DNA of 58,888 nucleotides from an uncultured Prevotella sp. (GCA_905236875.1 CAJOQT010000039.1:1-58888), one strand, 5' to 3'. Positions 1-8,590 are shown, counted from the first letter of the stretch. Notes: generated by a model from the sequence alone, not told the origin. Translations and numbers: made by a program.

Positions 1-411
1 ACGGACAACAGACCCCCTCTTCCGTCCCCCCGAGGGGGGAAACGCATGCGCAGAAAGCCTCCCCTCGGGGAGGTTTGGAGGGGGTCTATGACCTTTGGGG
101 GCGGCGGACAGACTGGCCCCCCTCTAACTCCCCCAGCCCCCTCCTGGCCTCCCCCGATAGAGGAGGAATGGGGGGAGGACTAGGACGGGGGATCTACATT
201 CGTAATGGAAAGAAATTTGTTGTAGGGCGGCAGCGTTAACGTTAACGTTGACTTTTCTCTCCCCATTCTTCCTTTTTTGTTTTTTTCTCCGTAACTTTGC
301 GGTGTGAAAAAAAGCCCCCTCCTGACCTCCCCCGATAGGGGAGGGATAACAAGCCCCTCTCCGGCTCCCCCGAGGGGGAGTGATAAACAAAACAAAATAA
401 AGGACAAGAGA
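1..411. repeat. Gene-free leader region filled with GC-rich palindromic repeats
   Basis: No gene is supported in these 411 bases. Positions about 8-92 hold a compound repeat made of two C/G-rich hairpins (CCCCCCGAGGGGGG near 27-40 and CCTCCCC-GGGGAGG near 59-73), and almost the same compound unit reappears inside recO at 23597-23716. Further copies lie at about 114-180 and 318-382. The copy at 318-382 would sit in the 5' leader of kduI. A short GTTAAC tandem lies at 236-250. The repeat is open in the kduI frame from 304, so an upstream start there would add a repeat-coded N-terminus to KduI. The start at 412 is preferred because only it begins the conserved protein. Confidence 0.75.
292..299 (+). 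promoter_or_regulatory. Candidate -7 box for kduI
   Basis: TAACTTTG matches the Bacteroidota -7 consensus TAnnTTTG. It lies about 112 nt upstream of the kduI start. No TTTG is found at the ideal -33 distance, only T-rich DNA, so the assignment is tentative. Confidence 0.4.
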
Positions 412-1254
412 ATGAAAACGAATTACGAGATCCGTTATGCTGCGCATCCAGAGGATGCGAAGAGCTATGACACACGGCGCATCCGCCGTGACTTCCTGAT
501 TGAGAAGGTCTTTGCCGCCGACGAGGTGAACATGGTGTATTCCATGTACGACCGTATGGTGGTGGGCGGCGCCATGCCCGCTAACGAGTGCCTCACGCTG
601 GAGGCCATCGACCCGCTGAAGGCTCCGTTCTTCACCACACGTCGTGAGGTGGGCATCTTCAATGTGGGCGGTGCCGGCTGCGTGAAGGTGGGTGACGAAT
701 GCTTTGAGCTCGGCTACAAGGAGGCCTTGTACATTGGTCGCGGTGACCGTGACGTGGTGTTCTGTTCGAAGGACGGGGGGAGGCCTGCCAAGTTCTACTT
801 CAACTCCACCACAGCCCACAGGGAGTACCCCTGCAGGAAGGTGACGAAGGGGGATGCCGTGGTGGCCCACATGGGAAGCTTGGAGATGTCGAACGAGCGT
901 GACATCAACAAGATGATCGTGAACCAGGTGCTGCCCACCTGTCAGCTGCAGATGGGTATGACGGAGCTGGCCACGGGCAGCGTGTGGAATACGATGCCTG
1001 CGCATGTTCACAGCCGCCGCATGGAGGCTTACTTCTACTTTGAGGTTCCTGAGGATCAGGCTGTGTGCCACTTCATGGGCGAGGTTGAAGAGACTCGTCA
1101 TGTCTGGATGCGCGGCGACCAGGCCGTGCTCTCTCCCGAATGGAGCATCCACAGTGCTGCTGCCACTCATAACTATACCTTCATCTGGGGCATGGGGGGC
1201 GAGAACCTCGACTATGGTGACCAGGACTTCTCGAAGATCACGGATCTGAAGTGA
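412..1254 (+). CDS. kduI: 5-dehydro-4-deoxy-D-glucuronate isomerase
   Basis: KduI converts 5-keto-4-deoxyuronate, released from pectin or other uronate polymers by lyases, into 3-deoxy-D-glycero-2,5-hexodiulosonate in the cytoplasm. The product is 280 residues, close to the family's usual length. It has the family N-terminus (MKTNYEIRYAAHPEDAK), the TTRREVGIFNVGG region and the metal-site segment PAHVHSRRMEAYFYF near residues 197-211. It ends in the typical GGENLDYGDQDF. The ATG at 412 follows AGGACAAGAG. A longer frame open from 304 is only read-through of an upstream repeat. kduD follows in the same direction after an inserted cassette, so the two probably form one pathway unit. Confidence 0.95.
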   Translation: MKTNYEIRYAAHPEDAKSYDTRRIRRDFLIEKVFAADEVNMVYSMYDRMVVGGAMPANECLTLEAIDPLKAPFFTTRREVGIFNVGGAGCVKVGDECFELGYKEALYIGRGDRDVVFCSKDGGRPAKFYFNSTTAHREYPCRKVTKGDAVVAHMGSLEMSNERDINKMIVNQVLPTCQLQMGMTELATGSVWNTMPAHVHSRRMEAYFYFEVPEDQAVCHFMGEVEETRHVWMRGDQAVLSPEWSIHSAAATHNYTFIWGMGGENLDYGDQDFSKITDLK

Positions 1255-1800
1255 AGGAGTGTAGGAGTACAGGAGTGTAGGAGTACAGGAGTGTAGGAGT
1301 GTAGGAGTGAAGACAATACATTAGTGTCAGTAAGAAATGGAACCATTCTCATTTGAAAAAATAATTGCCTGGCAAAAGGCGCATGCATTTATATTGATGG
1401 TGTACCAAATAACCAAGCACTTCCCAGAGGAAGAGCGTTTTGGATTAACTTCGCAATTTCGAAGGGCTGCTGTTTCTATTGGTGCTAATATCGCTGAAGG
1501 TTACAAGAAGTTGGGCAAGGCAGATAAACTCCGATTCCTGAACATCTCAGAAGGAAGTCTGGCAGAATGTGAAAACTATATTGTACTCTCACAAGCTTTG
1601 GGTTTTATTAATGAAGAAGAATACTCTTTATTACACCAGTGTGCGGAAGAAACAGGCAGGTTATTGACATCTTATAGTATAGGAATTGTAAATAATAAGG
1701 GAATAAAAGATTAGTATAAACATGGAGCAGAGGATGGGAGAACAATAGGAGTATAGGACACATGTCTTCACTCCTACACTCCTACACTCCTTTACTCCTT
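1255..1800. mobile_element. Putative cassette: four-helix-bundle gene between perfect inverted octamer repeats
   Basis: An octamer (AGGAGTGT and close variants) is repeated about seven times at 1255-1310. The same sequence in opposite orientation occurs at 1763-1800. Positions 1287-1315 and 1763-1791 are a perfect 29-bp inverted repeat. Between them lies one gene (1337-1714) that is visibly AT-richer than kduI and kduD. The unit starts one base after the kduI stop and ends 16 bases before kduD, which looks like an insertion in a kduI-kduD pair. No transposase is encoded and no clear target duplication is seen. That it is mobile is inference from this architecture. Confidence 0.55.
1337..1714 (+). 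CDS. Four-helix-bundle protein of the S23/IVP family
   Basis: This 125-residue protein matches the small four-helix-bundle family first seen in intervening sequences of 23S rRNA genes (S23/IVP). Avd, the accessory protein of diversity-generating retroelements, shares the fold. Typical features are the N-terminal KIIAWQKAHAFILMVYQITKHFP helix, FGLTSQFRRAAVSIGANIAEGY near residues 36-57, and a C-terminal helix with ETGRLLTSY. The molecular function of these stand-alone proteins is unknown. It lies between inverted octamer repeats and between kduI and kduD. The A/T-rich codons differ from both neighbours, which suggests horizontal arrival. No reverse transcriptase or template/variable repeat is nearby, so it is not called as an Avd. 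Confidence 0.9.
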   Translation: MEPFSFEKIIAWQKAHAFILMVYQITKHFPEEERFGLTSQFRRAAVSIGANIAEGYKKLGKADKLRFLNISEGSLAECENYIVLSQALGFINEEEYSLLHQCAEETGRLLTSYSIGIVNNKGIKD

Positions 1801-1816
1801 AAAAAAACAAACAAAT

Positions 1817-2617
1817 ATGACAAATCCGTTTTCATTAGAGGGAAAGAACGCCTGGATAACGGGCGCTTCGTATGGCATCGGCTTCAACATTGCGAAGGCA
1901 TTCGTCGCTGCCGGCATCAGGAACATCATCTTCAACGACATTAACGAGGCTGCGCTTGAGCGCGGACTGGGCAACTACAGGGAGGCTGGCATAGAGAACG
2001 TTCACGGCTATGTCTGCGACGTCACGAAGGAGGACGACGTGAAGGCTCTGGTAGAGAGGATTCACCGGGAGGTCGGCCAGATTGACATCCTTGTCAACAA
2101 TGCGGGCATCATCAAGCGCATCCCCATGCACGAGATGAAGCGCCAGGAGTTCCAGCAGGTCATCGACGTGGATCTCGTGGCTCCCTACATCGTCAGTGCT
2201 GCCGTGCTGCCGGAGATGATGGAGCGCCGTGAGGGAAAGATCATCAACATCTGTTCGATGATGTCGGAGCTGGGTCGTGAGACGGTCAGTGCATACGCTG
2301 CCGCGAAGGGTGGCCTGAAGATGCTGACGCGTAACATCTGCTCCGAGTACGGAGAGTACAACATCCAGTGTAACGGCATAGGCCCGGGTTACATTGCCAC
2401 GCCGCAGACGGCTCCCCTGCGTGAGCGTCAGCCGGACGGCAGCCGCCATCCCTTTGACTCGTTTATCTGTGCGAAGACTCCTGCCGGCCGCTGGCTGGAG
2501 CCTGAGGAGCTGGGCGGCCCTGCCGTGTTCCTTGCCTCGCATGCCTCTGATGCCGTCAACGGCCACGTGCTCTACGTGGATGGTGGCATCCTGGCCTATA
2601 TCGGCAAGCAGCCCTGA
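1817..2617 (+). CDS. kduD: 2-dehydro-3-deoxy-D-gluconate 5-dehydrogenase (short-chain dehydrogenase)
   Basis: This is a 266-residue classical SDR. It has the nucleotide-binding ITGASYGIG near residues 14-22, NNAG near residues 91-94, the catalytic Ser region ICSMMSELG, and YAAAK as the catalytic Tyr/Lys motif near residues 160-164. It is expected to interconvert 3-deoxy-D-glycero-2,5-hexodiulosonate and 2-keto-3-deoxygluconate with NAD(H), directly after KduI. The family also includes gluconate 5-dehydrogenases with very similar sequence. The KduI neighbour is what favours KduD. It is convergent with the gene ending at 2640, with only 22 nt between them. Confidence 0.9.
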   Translation: MTNPFSLEGKNAWITGASYGIGFNIAKAFVAAGIRNIIFNDINEAALERGLGNYREAGIENVHGYVCDVTKEDDVKALVERIHREVGQIDILVNNAGIIKRIPMHEMKRQEFQQVIDVDLVAPYIVSAAVLPEMMERREGKIINICSMMSELGRETVSAYAAAKGGLKMLTRNICSEYGEYNIQCNGIGPGYIATPQTAPLRERQPDGSRHPFDSFICAKTPAGRWLEPEELGGPAVFLASHASDAVNGHVLYVDGGILAYIGKQP

Positions 2618-2639
2618 TTCTTTAATTAAAGATTAAAGA

Positions 2640-4646
2640 TTATAACTTCATACTTAGTTGAATATCGAGGTCGGTCATTGCAGAATGGCCGACCTTTTGC
2701 TTGCCTGTACCGATGGATGAGCGGTCGAAGTAGTTGACGGTGCCCAGCTTGGCTGTGAGTACGAAGTGGCCGGACAGCTCGGCGCGTGCCATGAGCCAGT
2801 AGCGGATGCCCTCGCCATAGAACATCGGGAAGCTGAACTGATGGAGCGGGGCCTGCTCGTAGAGGTATATCCGTGAGTCGTAGCTGTCCGTATGGAAGTA
2901 GCCGATGCCGCCGCTCAGTCGGAGGTGCTGCCAGCGACAGGCCAGTCGCTCACTGATCATGTAGCCAAAGCTTGCATCGTTATAGTCGGCATAGGCAATG
3001 TCACCCTGCGTATGCAGTGACAGTCCATCAGCCAGAGCGGCAGAGACGGACAGTCGTGAGCGGTGCTCGATGCGGTCCGTGAGTGCTGTCTTGTCGGCAT
3101 TGTCACGCTGTCTGAGGTGCAGGCGGTAGCGTGCATGGACGGTCCACGGGCCTTTGTTGCAGGTTGCTGAGACGAAGTTGTCCCAGGAATGTGAGGGCCG
3201 TGACACCAGATACCTTGCCCAGGCGAAGTAGGCATAGTCGGTGTAGGCTGTCAGCTGCAGGAGTCGTGAGGGTCGCCATGTGGCACCCAGATAGATGCCG
3301 CTCTCGTTCTGTACCCTTGACCCTTCAGCGAAGCTGCGGGCATGGAGGGCACCATAGCGGTAGCTGTAGAAGCGTTGCAGGGCCATGATGCTGAATGCCG
3401 ACGACGGCTGGTAGCTGACGGTATTGATGGTTGCCAGTTTGCCGTTATTGTCGATGGCCGTCTCGCCACTCACGGACAGGCTGTGGGTGATGTAGCGGTA
3501 GTCGATGCCGAAGTTTGAAAAGTCGGTGCCGGCAGAATAGTAGCGGCGGTAGAGCGTCGAGGCGTCAGGCTTCAGCTCACGGTTCAGGTGGGTATAGGCA
3601 GCCGTAGCCCCCAGGTGCAATCCTCCTGTCTGGAAGTCCAGATGCAGTCCGGCATCGGTCATGGTGACGTTGTGTTTCTTCTCCATCTCGCCCGGCGTAC
3701 GGTGATAGCCGTCCGTCAGCAGGGTGGCAATGGTTTGCCCGTCCTTGTTGAGTGTGGCATCGAGCGGACGTACCGAGGCGTAGGCGGTGAGGTTCAGGGT
3801 GACAGGCGACGGGTGGAGGTTAACGGTACATGCTGCACCTTGCAGATAGCCGTCTTCCATACGGGAGGAGTTGGGGCGTATCACGTTGACGGAGCGTCCC
3901 AGGTTCTGCAGTGTCCCCAGCTTGCCAAGGTTGAATCCTCCATTCATGATGAGTCCCATACCGAAGGTGAGGCGGTACTGGCCGACGGTCAGGGCTTCGA
4001 CACGTCCCAGCCGCCGTACCATGAGATACCAGGCATAATGGTCGTAACCTGTGTAGTTTCTGTTGGCCAGAAACGGCTCGCCGGCATCCTGTGTTCCCAG
4101 CAGTCCGACTTGTACACGGGTACCATAGTGGAACTTATAGCGGAGGGTATGCTTGTAGGGGTAGCCCAGATAACCGTCGATGTCTCCTTCACGCTGATAG
4201 AAGGGTACGCGCAGCGATGCCGTCAGTTCATGTCTGCCTCTTTTCAGGATGCTGTCGAGCCGTGGGAAGGCAGGTTCTTGGGGTGAGTGACCAACGAAAA
4301 CGAAGCACTGCAGCAGGCGGCGGTGGTTATAGTCGAGTGAGGGAATCATCTGCAACTCGCCCAGTGTCTGCAGTTCACCATGCCGATAGCGATAGTCCAG
4401 GATGTCCTCTACCTGTTGCGCGGTAAGGAAGGGTATTGCCTCCAGCTCTTCCCGTGTTGCCTGGTTGATGTCCAACGGCTGTTCAGCCAAGTCGCTCAAC
4501 AACTCGTATGCCCCCTCCCAGGCGCCAGACTCCAAGTCTTCCTCCTCGGAAAGCTGTCGGAACGCATGTTGCCACGAACCGTCTTCCTGTGCATAGCAGC
4601 AGGCGACGGACAAGAGGCAACAGATGATGAAGGACAGACGTCTCAT
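2640..4646 (-). CDS. Secreted helix-hairpin-helix domain protein, probable outer-membrane beta-barrel
   Basis: The protein is about 668 residues from the ATG at 4646, which gives a normal signal peptide (MRRLSFIICCLLSVACCYAQ). An upstream in-frame start at 4706 would overlap sufE and place 20 polar residues before the signal, so it is not chosen. Residues about 50-105 hold a ComEA-like helix-hairpin-helix region (LDINQATREELEAIPFL, then TLGELQMIPSLD). The remainder is rich in alternating aromatic/polar stretches, like an outer-membrane barrel, and ends in a strand-like DLDIQLSMKL. This domain combination is common in Bacteroidota and its role is not established. The sufE stop lies 29 nt upstream, so the two genes may be cotranscribed. 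Confidence 0.8.
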   Translation of the reverse strand: MRRLSFIICCLLSVACCYAQEDGSWQHAFRQLSEEEDLESGAWEGAYELLSDLAEQPLDINQATREELEAIPFLTAQQVEDILDYRYRHGELQTLGELQMIPSLDYNHRRLLQCFVFVGHSPQEPAFPRLDSILKRGRHELTASLRVPFYQREGDIDGYLGYPYKHTLRYKFHYGTRVQVGLLGTQDAGEPFLANRNYTGYDHYAWYLMVRRLGRVEALTVGQYRLTFGMGLIMNGGFNLGKLGTLQNLGRSVNVIRPNSSRMEDGYLQGAACTVNLHPSPVTLNLTAYASVRPLDATLNKDGQTIATLLTDGYHRTPGEMEKKHNVTMTDAGLHLDFQTGGLHLGATAAYTHLNRELKPDASTLYRRYYSAGTDFSNFGIDYRYITHSLSVSGETAIDNNGKLATINTVSYQPSSAFSIMALQRFYSYRYGALHARSFAEGSRVQNESGIYLGATWRPSRLLQLTAYTDYAYFAWARYLVSRPSHSWDNFVSATCNKGPWTVHARYRLHLRQRDNADKTALTDRIEHRSRLSVSAALADGLSLHTQGDIAYADYNDASFGYMISERLACRWQHLRLSGGIGYFHTDSYDSRIYLYEQAPLHQFSFPMFYGEGIRYWLMARAELSGHFVLTAKLGTVNYFDRSSIGTGKQKVGHSAMTDLDIQLSMKL

Positions 4647-4674
4647 GACACGGAAACACAATAACCAATGATTG

Positions 4675-5097
4675 TCATTGCTCTTTTGCCTGGAATGCGA
4701 GGGCATACATGCGCATCTGCCTGACCATGGCGAGCAGTCCGTTGGACCGGGTGGGTGAGAGATGTTCCTTGAGTCCTATGGCCTCGATGAAGTAGAGGTC
4801 GGCATCGAGGATTTCCTGTGGTGTGTGACCACTGAGCACCCGGATGAGCAGTGCCACGATGCCCTTGACGATGAGAGCGTCGCTCTCGGCGGAGAAACGG
4901 ATTTTTTTATCCACATAGTCAGCCTGCAGCCACACGCGGCTCTGGCAGCCGTCGATGAGGTTGCTCCCAGTCTTGTACTTCTCGTCCAACGGCTCCTGTT
5001 CGTTGCCCAGGTCTATGAGCAGCTGGTACTTGTCCATCCAGTCGTCGAAGCTGGAGAACTCCTCAATAATCTCGTCTTGTATTTCGTTGATAGACAT
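4675..5097 (-). CDS. sufE: Cysteine desulfuration protein SufE
   Basis: SufE (140 residues) accepts persulfide sulfur from the cysteine desulfurase SufS and passes it to the Fe-S scaffold in the cytoplasm. Visible hallmarks are FDDWMDKYQLLIDLG near the N-terminus, the acceptor cysteine in DGCQSRVWLQAD, and FSAESDALIVKGIVALLI. The end LSPTRSNGLLAMVRQM carries the family's usual LSxxRxNG. No suf operon is next to it. It precedes the helix-hairpin-helix gene on the same strand. Confidence 0.95.
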   Translation of the reverse strand: MSINEIQDEIIEEFSSFDDWMDKYQLLIDLGNEQEPLDEKYKTGSNLIDGCQSRVWLQADYVDKKIRFSAESDALIVKGIVALLIRVLSGHTPQEILDADLYFIEAIGLKEHLSPTRSNGLLAMVRQMRMYALAFQAKEQ

Positions 5098-5153
5098 AAT
5101 AACTGGTTTTTAAAGACAGAATAACAGAAGAACACTTTTCATTTTTCATTCTT

Positions 5154-6473
5154 TCATTGTTTCACTATTTTAAACAGCTTGTCGCTGGTGCGGACCTTCG
5201 AGGGAACCTTGACGGCGACGCGGGTGCCCTGGCGGGCGACGGTGACGGGGCCGTCATCGTCGTGTATCTCGTCGGCAGTGACATAGAGCACGCCGGTGGT
5301 GGGACCCGTGATGAGCAGCTTGTCACCCACGGAGAACTCGGCGGCATCGACGCTGAACTCTGCCACGCCCAGACGGGAGAAGTACTTGACGGCGGGACCG
5401 ATGTAGAGCTTGCGCTCTGTGGCGCGTGAGCCATAGACATCGTTCCACTCGCCCAGCGTCTGCCCCTGATAGTAGCCGTCCCAGAATCCTCGGTTGAAGA
5501 CGGCAGACAGACGACGGTCCCACTCGTCCTTGCGCTCTTCGGTGAAAGTACCGTCGAGGACGGCCTGGATGGCTTCCTTGTAGCACTTCACGACGGTATA
5601 GACATACTCCGGTCCACGGGCACGTCCCTCAATCTTGAAGACGCGCACGCCAGCCTGCATCATACGGTCGATGAAACGCACGGTCTTGAGGTCCTTGGGC
5701 GACATGATGTACTTGTTGTCTATCTCCAGCTGGTTGCCCGTCTCGTTGTCGGTGACGGTGTAGCTGCGGCGGCATATCTGCACACACTCGCCACGATTGG
5801 CGGAGCGATTCATGTTGTGCAGTGACATGTAGCACTTACCAGAGACGGCCATGCAGAGGGCACCGTGACAGAACATCTCGATGCGGACGAGCTGTCCGGA
5901 GGGGCCGCAGATGTGCTGCTCCTGCACCTGACGGTAGATCTCGGCCACCTGCTGCAGTTTCAACTCACGTGCCAGCACGACGACATCGGCGAACTGGGCG
6001 TAGAAGCGCAGTGCTTCGATGTTGGAGATATTGAGCTGGGTGGAGAGGTGGACTGAAAGAGATTTTCGATTTTCGATTTGGCAGTCTGTTGTCTGTTCTT
6101 GCGTCCCTTTGGTAGCAAGCGGCAAGCCGAGCGGTCCGTTGTCCGTTGTCCGTCCTTGACAATACTGCATGACGGCGATGTCGCAGGCAATGATGGCGGA
6201 GATGCCGGCTTCGCGTGCTGCATCGACAATCTGGTGCATGAGGGGGATGTCCTCGTCATAGATGATGGTATTGACGGTGAGGTAGCTCTTGATGCCATGA
6301 CGGTTGCAGGTCTGTGCGATATCGCGCAGGTCGTCGATGGTGAAGTGGTTGGCAGAGTGAGAGCGCATGTTAAGCTGCTCGACACCGAAATACACGGAGT
6401 CGGCACCTGCCTGTATGGCGGCTGCCAGCGACTCACGGGAGCCGACGGGTGCCATTATTTCGTATTCACACAT
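5154..6473 (-). CDS. Peptidase U32 family protein with an in-frame repeat insertion
   Basis: This 439-residue member of the U32 family begins with the TIM-barrel segment IMAPVGSRESLAAAIQAGADSVYFG. It has the U32 signature region RIEMFCHGALCMAVSGKCYMS and an IEGRARGPEYVYTVV segment. Bacterial U32 proteins act as collagenase-like proteases or as tRNA/rRNA hydroxylation factors, and the exact role here is unknown. Residues about 106-139 (6057-6158) are a 34-residue insertion made entirely of dispersed repeats. It contains GPLGLPLATKGTQEQTTD and QIENRKSL and lies just before the conserved VHLSTQLNISN strand. The frame is intact, so the protein is probably made with this extra loop. Confidence 0.9.
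   Translation of the reverse strand: MCEYEIMAPVGSRESLAAAIQAGADSVYFGVEQLNMRSHSANHFTIDDLRDIAQTCNRHGIKSYLTVNTIIYDEDIPLMHQIVDAAREAGISAIIACDIAVMQYCQGRTTDNGPLGLPLATKGTQEQTTDCQIENRKSLSVHLSTQLNISNIEALRFYAQFADVVVLARELKLQQVAEIYRQVQEQHICGPSGQLVRIEMFCHGALCMAVSGKCYMSLHNMNRSANRGECVQICRRSYTVTDNETGNQLEIDNKYIMSPKDLKTVRFIDRMMQAGVRVFKIEGRARGPEYVYTVVKCYKEAIQAVLDGTFTEERKDEWDRRLSAVFNRGFWDGYYQGQTLGEWNDVYGSRATERKLYIGPAVKYFSRLGVAEFSVDAAEFSVGDKLLITGPTTGVLYVTADEIHDDDGPVTVARQGTRVAVKVPSKVRTSDKLFKIVKQ
6057..6158 (-). repeat. Compound repeat inserted in the U32 gene
   Basis: Three repeat families are joined here. They are GAAAATCGAAAATC (about 6058-6080), a 44-bp unit at 6095-6138 (gttcttgcgtccc...gagcggtccg) and (A/G)GACAAC heptamers on either side. 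The total of 102 bp is exactly 34 codons. Other copies of the 44-bp unit are at 38645-38688, 41063-41107 and 46742-46780. Confidence 0.85.
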
Positions 6474-6545
6474 TGTTTAAAAAATGAAAGAATGAAAAAA
6501 TGAAAACTTCCAGTTCCTCCCCCCCGGGGGGAGGTCAGGAGAGGG

Positions 6546-6641
6546 TCACTTAATCGCGACCTTGAGCTTTCAGCTCGAGCTCGCTCACGCTCGGAAAAGC
6601 CCGAGCAAGCTCGGCTTTTCCCTCACTTAATCGCGACCTTG
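6546..6641. repeat. 58-bp palindromic insert between a 19-bp direct repeat at the CotH gene end
   Basis: The 19 bases at 6546-6564 are repeated exactly at 6623-6641, where they encode the last residues and stop of the CotH-type gene. Between them is a 58-bp segment rich in palindromes (CTCGAGCTCG and CCGAGCAAGCTCGG). The layout resembles an insertion with a target duplication. A related unit with the same order of parts lies at about 46707-46835, next to an orphan tail. Confidence 0.7.
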
Positions 6642-8452
6642 CGGCCATTGAAGATATAGATGCCCTTTGTGGGGTGTTCCACGCAACGGCCGTCGAGGGT
6701 GTACCATCTTCCGTTGTCTGTTGTCTGTCGTTCGTTGTCAACAGTCTGGATAGAAGACGGGGTGTAGATGTAACCCAGCCGGTTGTCCATCCAAGCGATG
6801 CGTTCCTGCAGGAAGCGTCGCACGTTCTGTACCTCGGCGGCATAGCTGCCCCAGCACTTAGGGTTCTGGTGGACTTTCGTGTTCATGATGTCCCAGCGCA
6901 GGAAGTTCAGGTTCTGCGACTGCTGCAGATACTGTTCCATGTTGTCGATGAAGGCTGTCATGCTCTCTACGGTCAGCCCTCCCTGGCGTGCCTCGTCCCA
7001 GAGTGCCACCAGCTGTGCCTTGGCGTCGGTGTCGTTGATGACGATACGATCGACGAAGCTCTTCATGTTGCCGGCATAGCTGCCGCCACTACGATAGATA
7101 TAGTCTTTTTTGTTGTTGATGGGGTAGGTGCGGTTGTCGTTCTCGAAGGCGATGTCGAAGTCCCAGACAGGTCCCGTATAGATCATGTCGTTTCCACGTT
7201 CCTTATACATATAGGTGCTCCAGTAGGTGTCGGTGTTGCCTGACAGCTCGCCCACGAGGAAGTGGCGCAGGAAGGTGTTGAGGTCGAGATAGGTCTTCCA
7301 CTGGTTCTCCATCTTGTTGAAGTACTGCTGGATGTAGTTGTGCTGTTCGGTGGTTATCTCGTCTTCATCGGGTGACTTGATGGTGACGGGGTTGCCCATA
7401 TTTGAAGTGAACATCGACATCTCCTCGTTGGCATAGGCATCGATCTCAAAGAAATAGCCGCCCGTCAAAGCCTCTCCGGAGTTGTCCTCTGGTGTCATTT
7501 CTGTCACCTCCACGCGCCCGGGGTTTACCTCAACCTGATCACACAACTGGTAGCAACCCTTGTACTCTCCGTTCATCAATACATCGACGGCAGCACCGAA
7601 GGGGGTGTATGGCAACCCCATGCGACGGCTCAGCTCGAAGGCCAAGAGGTTACGCATGAGGGTCTTGTCGCCGTAGTTGTTGATGAGTGTCCACTTCTTG
7701 GCCTTGGCAGGAGCGTCGAGCACGTTCTGCTTCTTCTCGAACTTGATGCGCCAGGGCTTCTTGGGGAAGGTACGTGAGGCATTGCCGCGTTCCCTGACGC
7801 CGCCCGGCTTGTCCAGCAGCTTCGTGCCGTTGTCGGAGATGATGATGATTTGTGAAGATATCTCGTGTTCCTTGTCGTAGGGTATCTCGCCGTTCAGGGT
7901 GTGGATGCTCACGGTGGGCAGGTTGGTCAGCTGATACAGATGGCTGTCGTCGCCCTTGCCGGCATGGCCGTAGAACTCGAGCTCGGCAATGTTGCAGCGG
8001 GCATCGTTGGGGCCGACATAGCGCACATAGCGGAAGCCACGCGAGCAGTTGACGGTGGCATACGACATCTGTCCGATAGTGCCCTTCTCCGGGATGATAT
8101 AGAGGGGCAGCGCATCCATGAAGTCGGGGCTGTTGGCTCCTTCGAACACGCCCAGCTGGACGCGCTTCTCTCCCTGTCCGTCGTTGCGCGGAGACCAGCC
8201 GACCTTGGTGATGACATGGGCACTGCCCAGGTCAAGGCCTGTCCAGGTGTAGCTGCGCTCCCACGAGGCAAAACAGGTGTTGAGGTCGCCGTCGAAGGCC
8301 ATCTCGCGGGTGTTGGCGGTGGTCGATTGCTGGAAGGTGGAGTAATCCACGTACAAGTCGGTTCCTATCACGGTGCCAGTCAGCTTGCCGTCGTCGGCAG
8401 CGGCTGTCAGCGCAGCCATCAGGAATGATGCAAGAAATGCTATACGATTCAT
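6623..8452 (-). CDS. Secreted CotH-like kinase family protein with discoidin-like domain and C-terminal tail
   Basis: This is a 609-residue exported protein with the signal peptide MNRIAFLASFLMAALTAAA. Residues about 30-165 resemble an F5/8 type C (discoidin) sandwich, for example WTGLDLGSAHVITKVGW. Residues about 175-500 are a CotH-type kinase domain, with RERGNASRTFPKKPWRIKF and VWDFDIAFENDNR. CotH of spore formers phosphorylates coat proteins. The bacteroidotal secreted versions have no settled substrate. The C-terminus carries the short tail ending YIFNGRKVAIK, preceded by a heptamer-repeat linker (TVDNERQTTDNGRW). It diverges from cysS across a 138-bp intergenic region. Confidence 0.85.
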   Translation of the reverse strand: MNRIAFLASFLMAALTAAADDGKLTGTVIGTDLYVDYSTFQQSTTANTREMAFDGDLNTCFASWERSYTWTGLDLGSAHVITKVGWSPRNDGQGEKRVQLGVFEGANSPDFMDALPLYIIPEKGTIGQMSYATVNCSRGFRYVRYVGPNDARCNIAELEFYGHAGKGDDSHLYQLTNLPTVSIHTLNGEIPYDKEHEISSQIIIISDNGTKLLDKPGGVRERGNASRTFPKKPWRIKFEKKQNVLDAPAKAKKWTLINNYGDKTLMRNLLAFELSRRMGLPYTPFGAAVDVLMNGEYKGCYQLCDQVEVNPGRVEVTEMTPEDNSGEALTGGYFFEIDAYANEEMSMFTSNMGNPVTIKSPDEDEITTEQHNYIQQYFNKMENQWKTYLDLNTFLRHFLVGELSGNTDTYWSTYMYKERGNDMIYTGPVWDFDIAFENDNRTYPINNKKDYIYRSGGSYAGNMKSFVDRIVINDTDAKAQLVALWDEARQGGLTVESMTAFIDNMEQYLQQSQNLNFLRWDIMNTKVHQNPKCWGSYAAEVQNVRRFLQERIAWMDNRLGYIYTPSSIQTVDNERQTTDNGRWYTLDGRCVEHPTKGIYIFNGRKVAIK

Positions 8453-8481
8453 AATGCTTCTTTTGTTTGATGTTTCGGCTG

Positions 8482-8489
8482 CAAAATTA
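8482..8489 (-). promoter_or_regulatory. Candidate -7 box for the CotH-type gene
   Basis: On the minus strand this reads TAATTTTG, followed by GCAGCCG, about 30 nt upstream of the ATG. No clear TTTG is found at the -33 distance. Confidence 0.45.
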
Positions 8490-8539
8490 CGAAATAATCA
8501 TGAATTATGTCATAAGAAACACGAAATAACCATATTTAT

Positions 8540-8570
8540 TTTGTATTTTGCTCGGTTTGCACTACCTTTG
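8540..8570 (+). promoter_or_regulatory. cysS promoter with conserved spacer
   Basis: TTTG at 8540-8543, a 19-nt spacer and TACCTTTG at 8563-8570 form a near-ideal Bacteroidota promoter, about 20 nt upstream of the cysS start. The spacer contains GCTCGGTTTGCAC. The same spacer is found in the promoters at 13350-13381 and 46366-46397. Confidence 0.8.
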
Positions 8571-8590
8571 CAGGCACTAAACGAAAGAAT

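Noticed and set aside
304..411. N-terminal extension of KduI
   Set aside because: The extra 36 residues are read from a C/G-rich dispersed repeat and absent from the family. ATG 412 has the conserved start.
124..1170. 348-residue frame antisense to kduI
   Set aside because: kduI is certain. The antisense frame is composed of repeats and mirrored codons.
1337..1714. Avd of a diversity-generating retroelement
   Set aside because: No reverse transcriptase, template repeat or variable repeat is present in the window.
1835..2566. 243-residue frame antisense to kduD
   Set aside because: kduD has all SDR motifs. The reverse frame has none.
6550..6843. 97-residue minus-strand frame over the CotH gene end
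   Set aside because: It overlaps the CotH gene in another frame and extends through the palindromic insert. No independent support.
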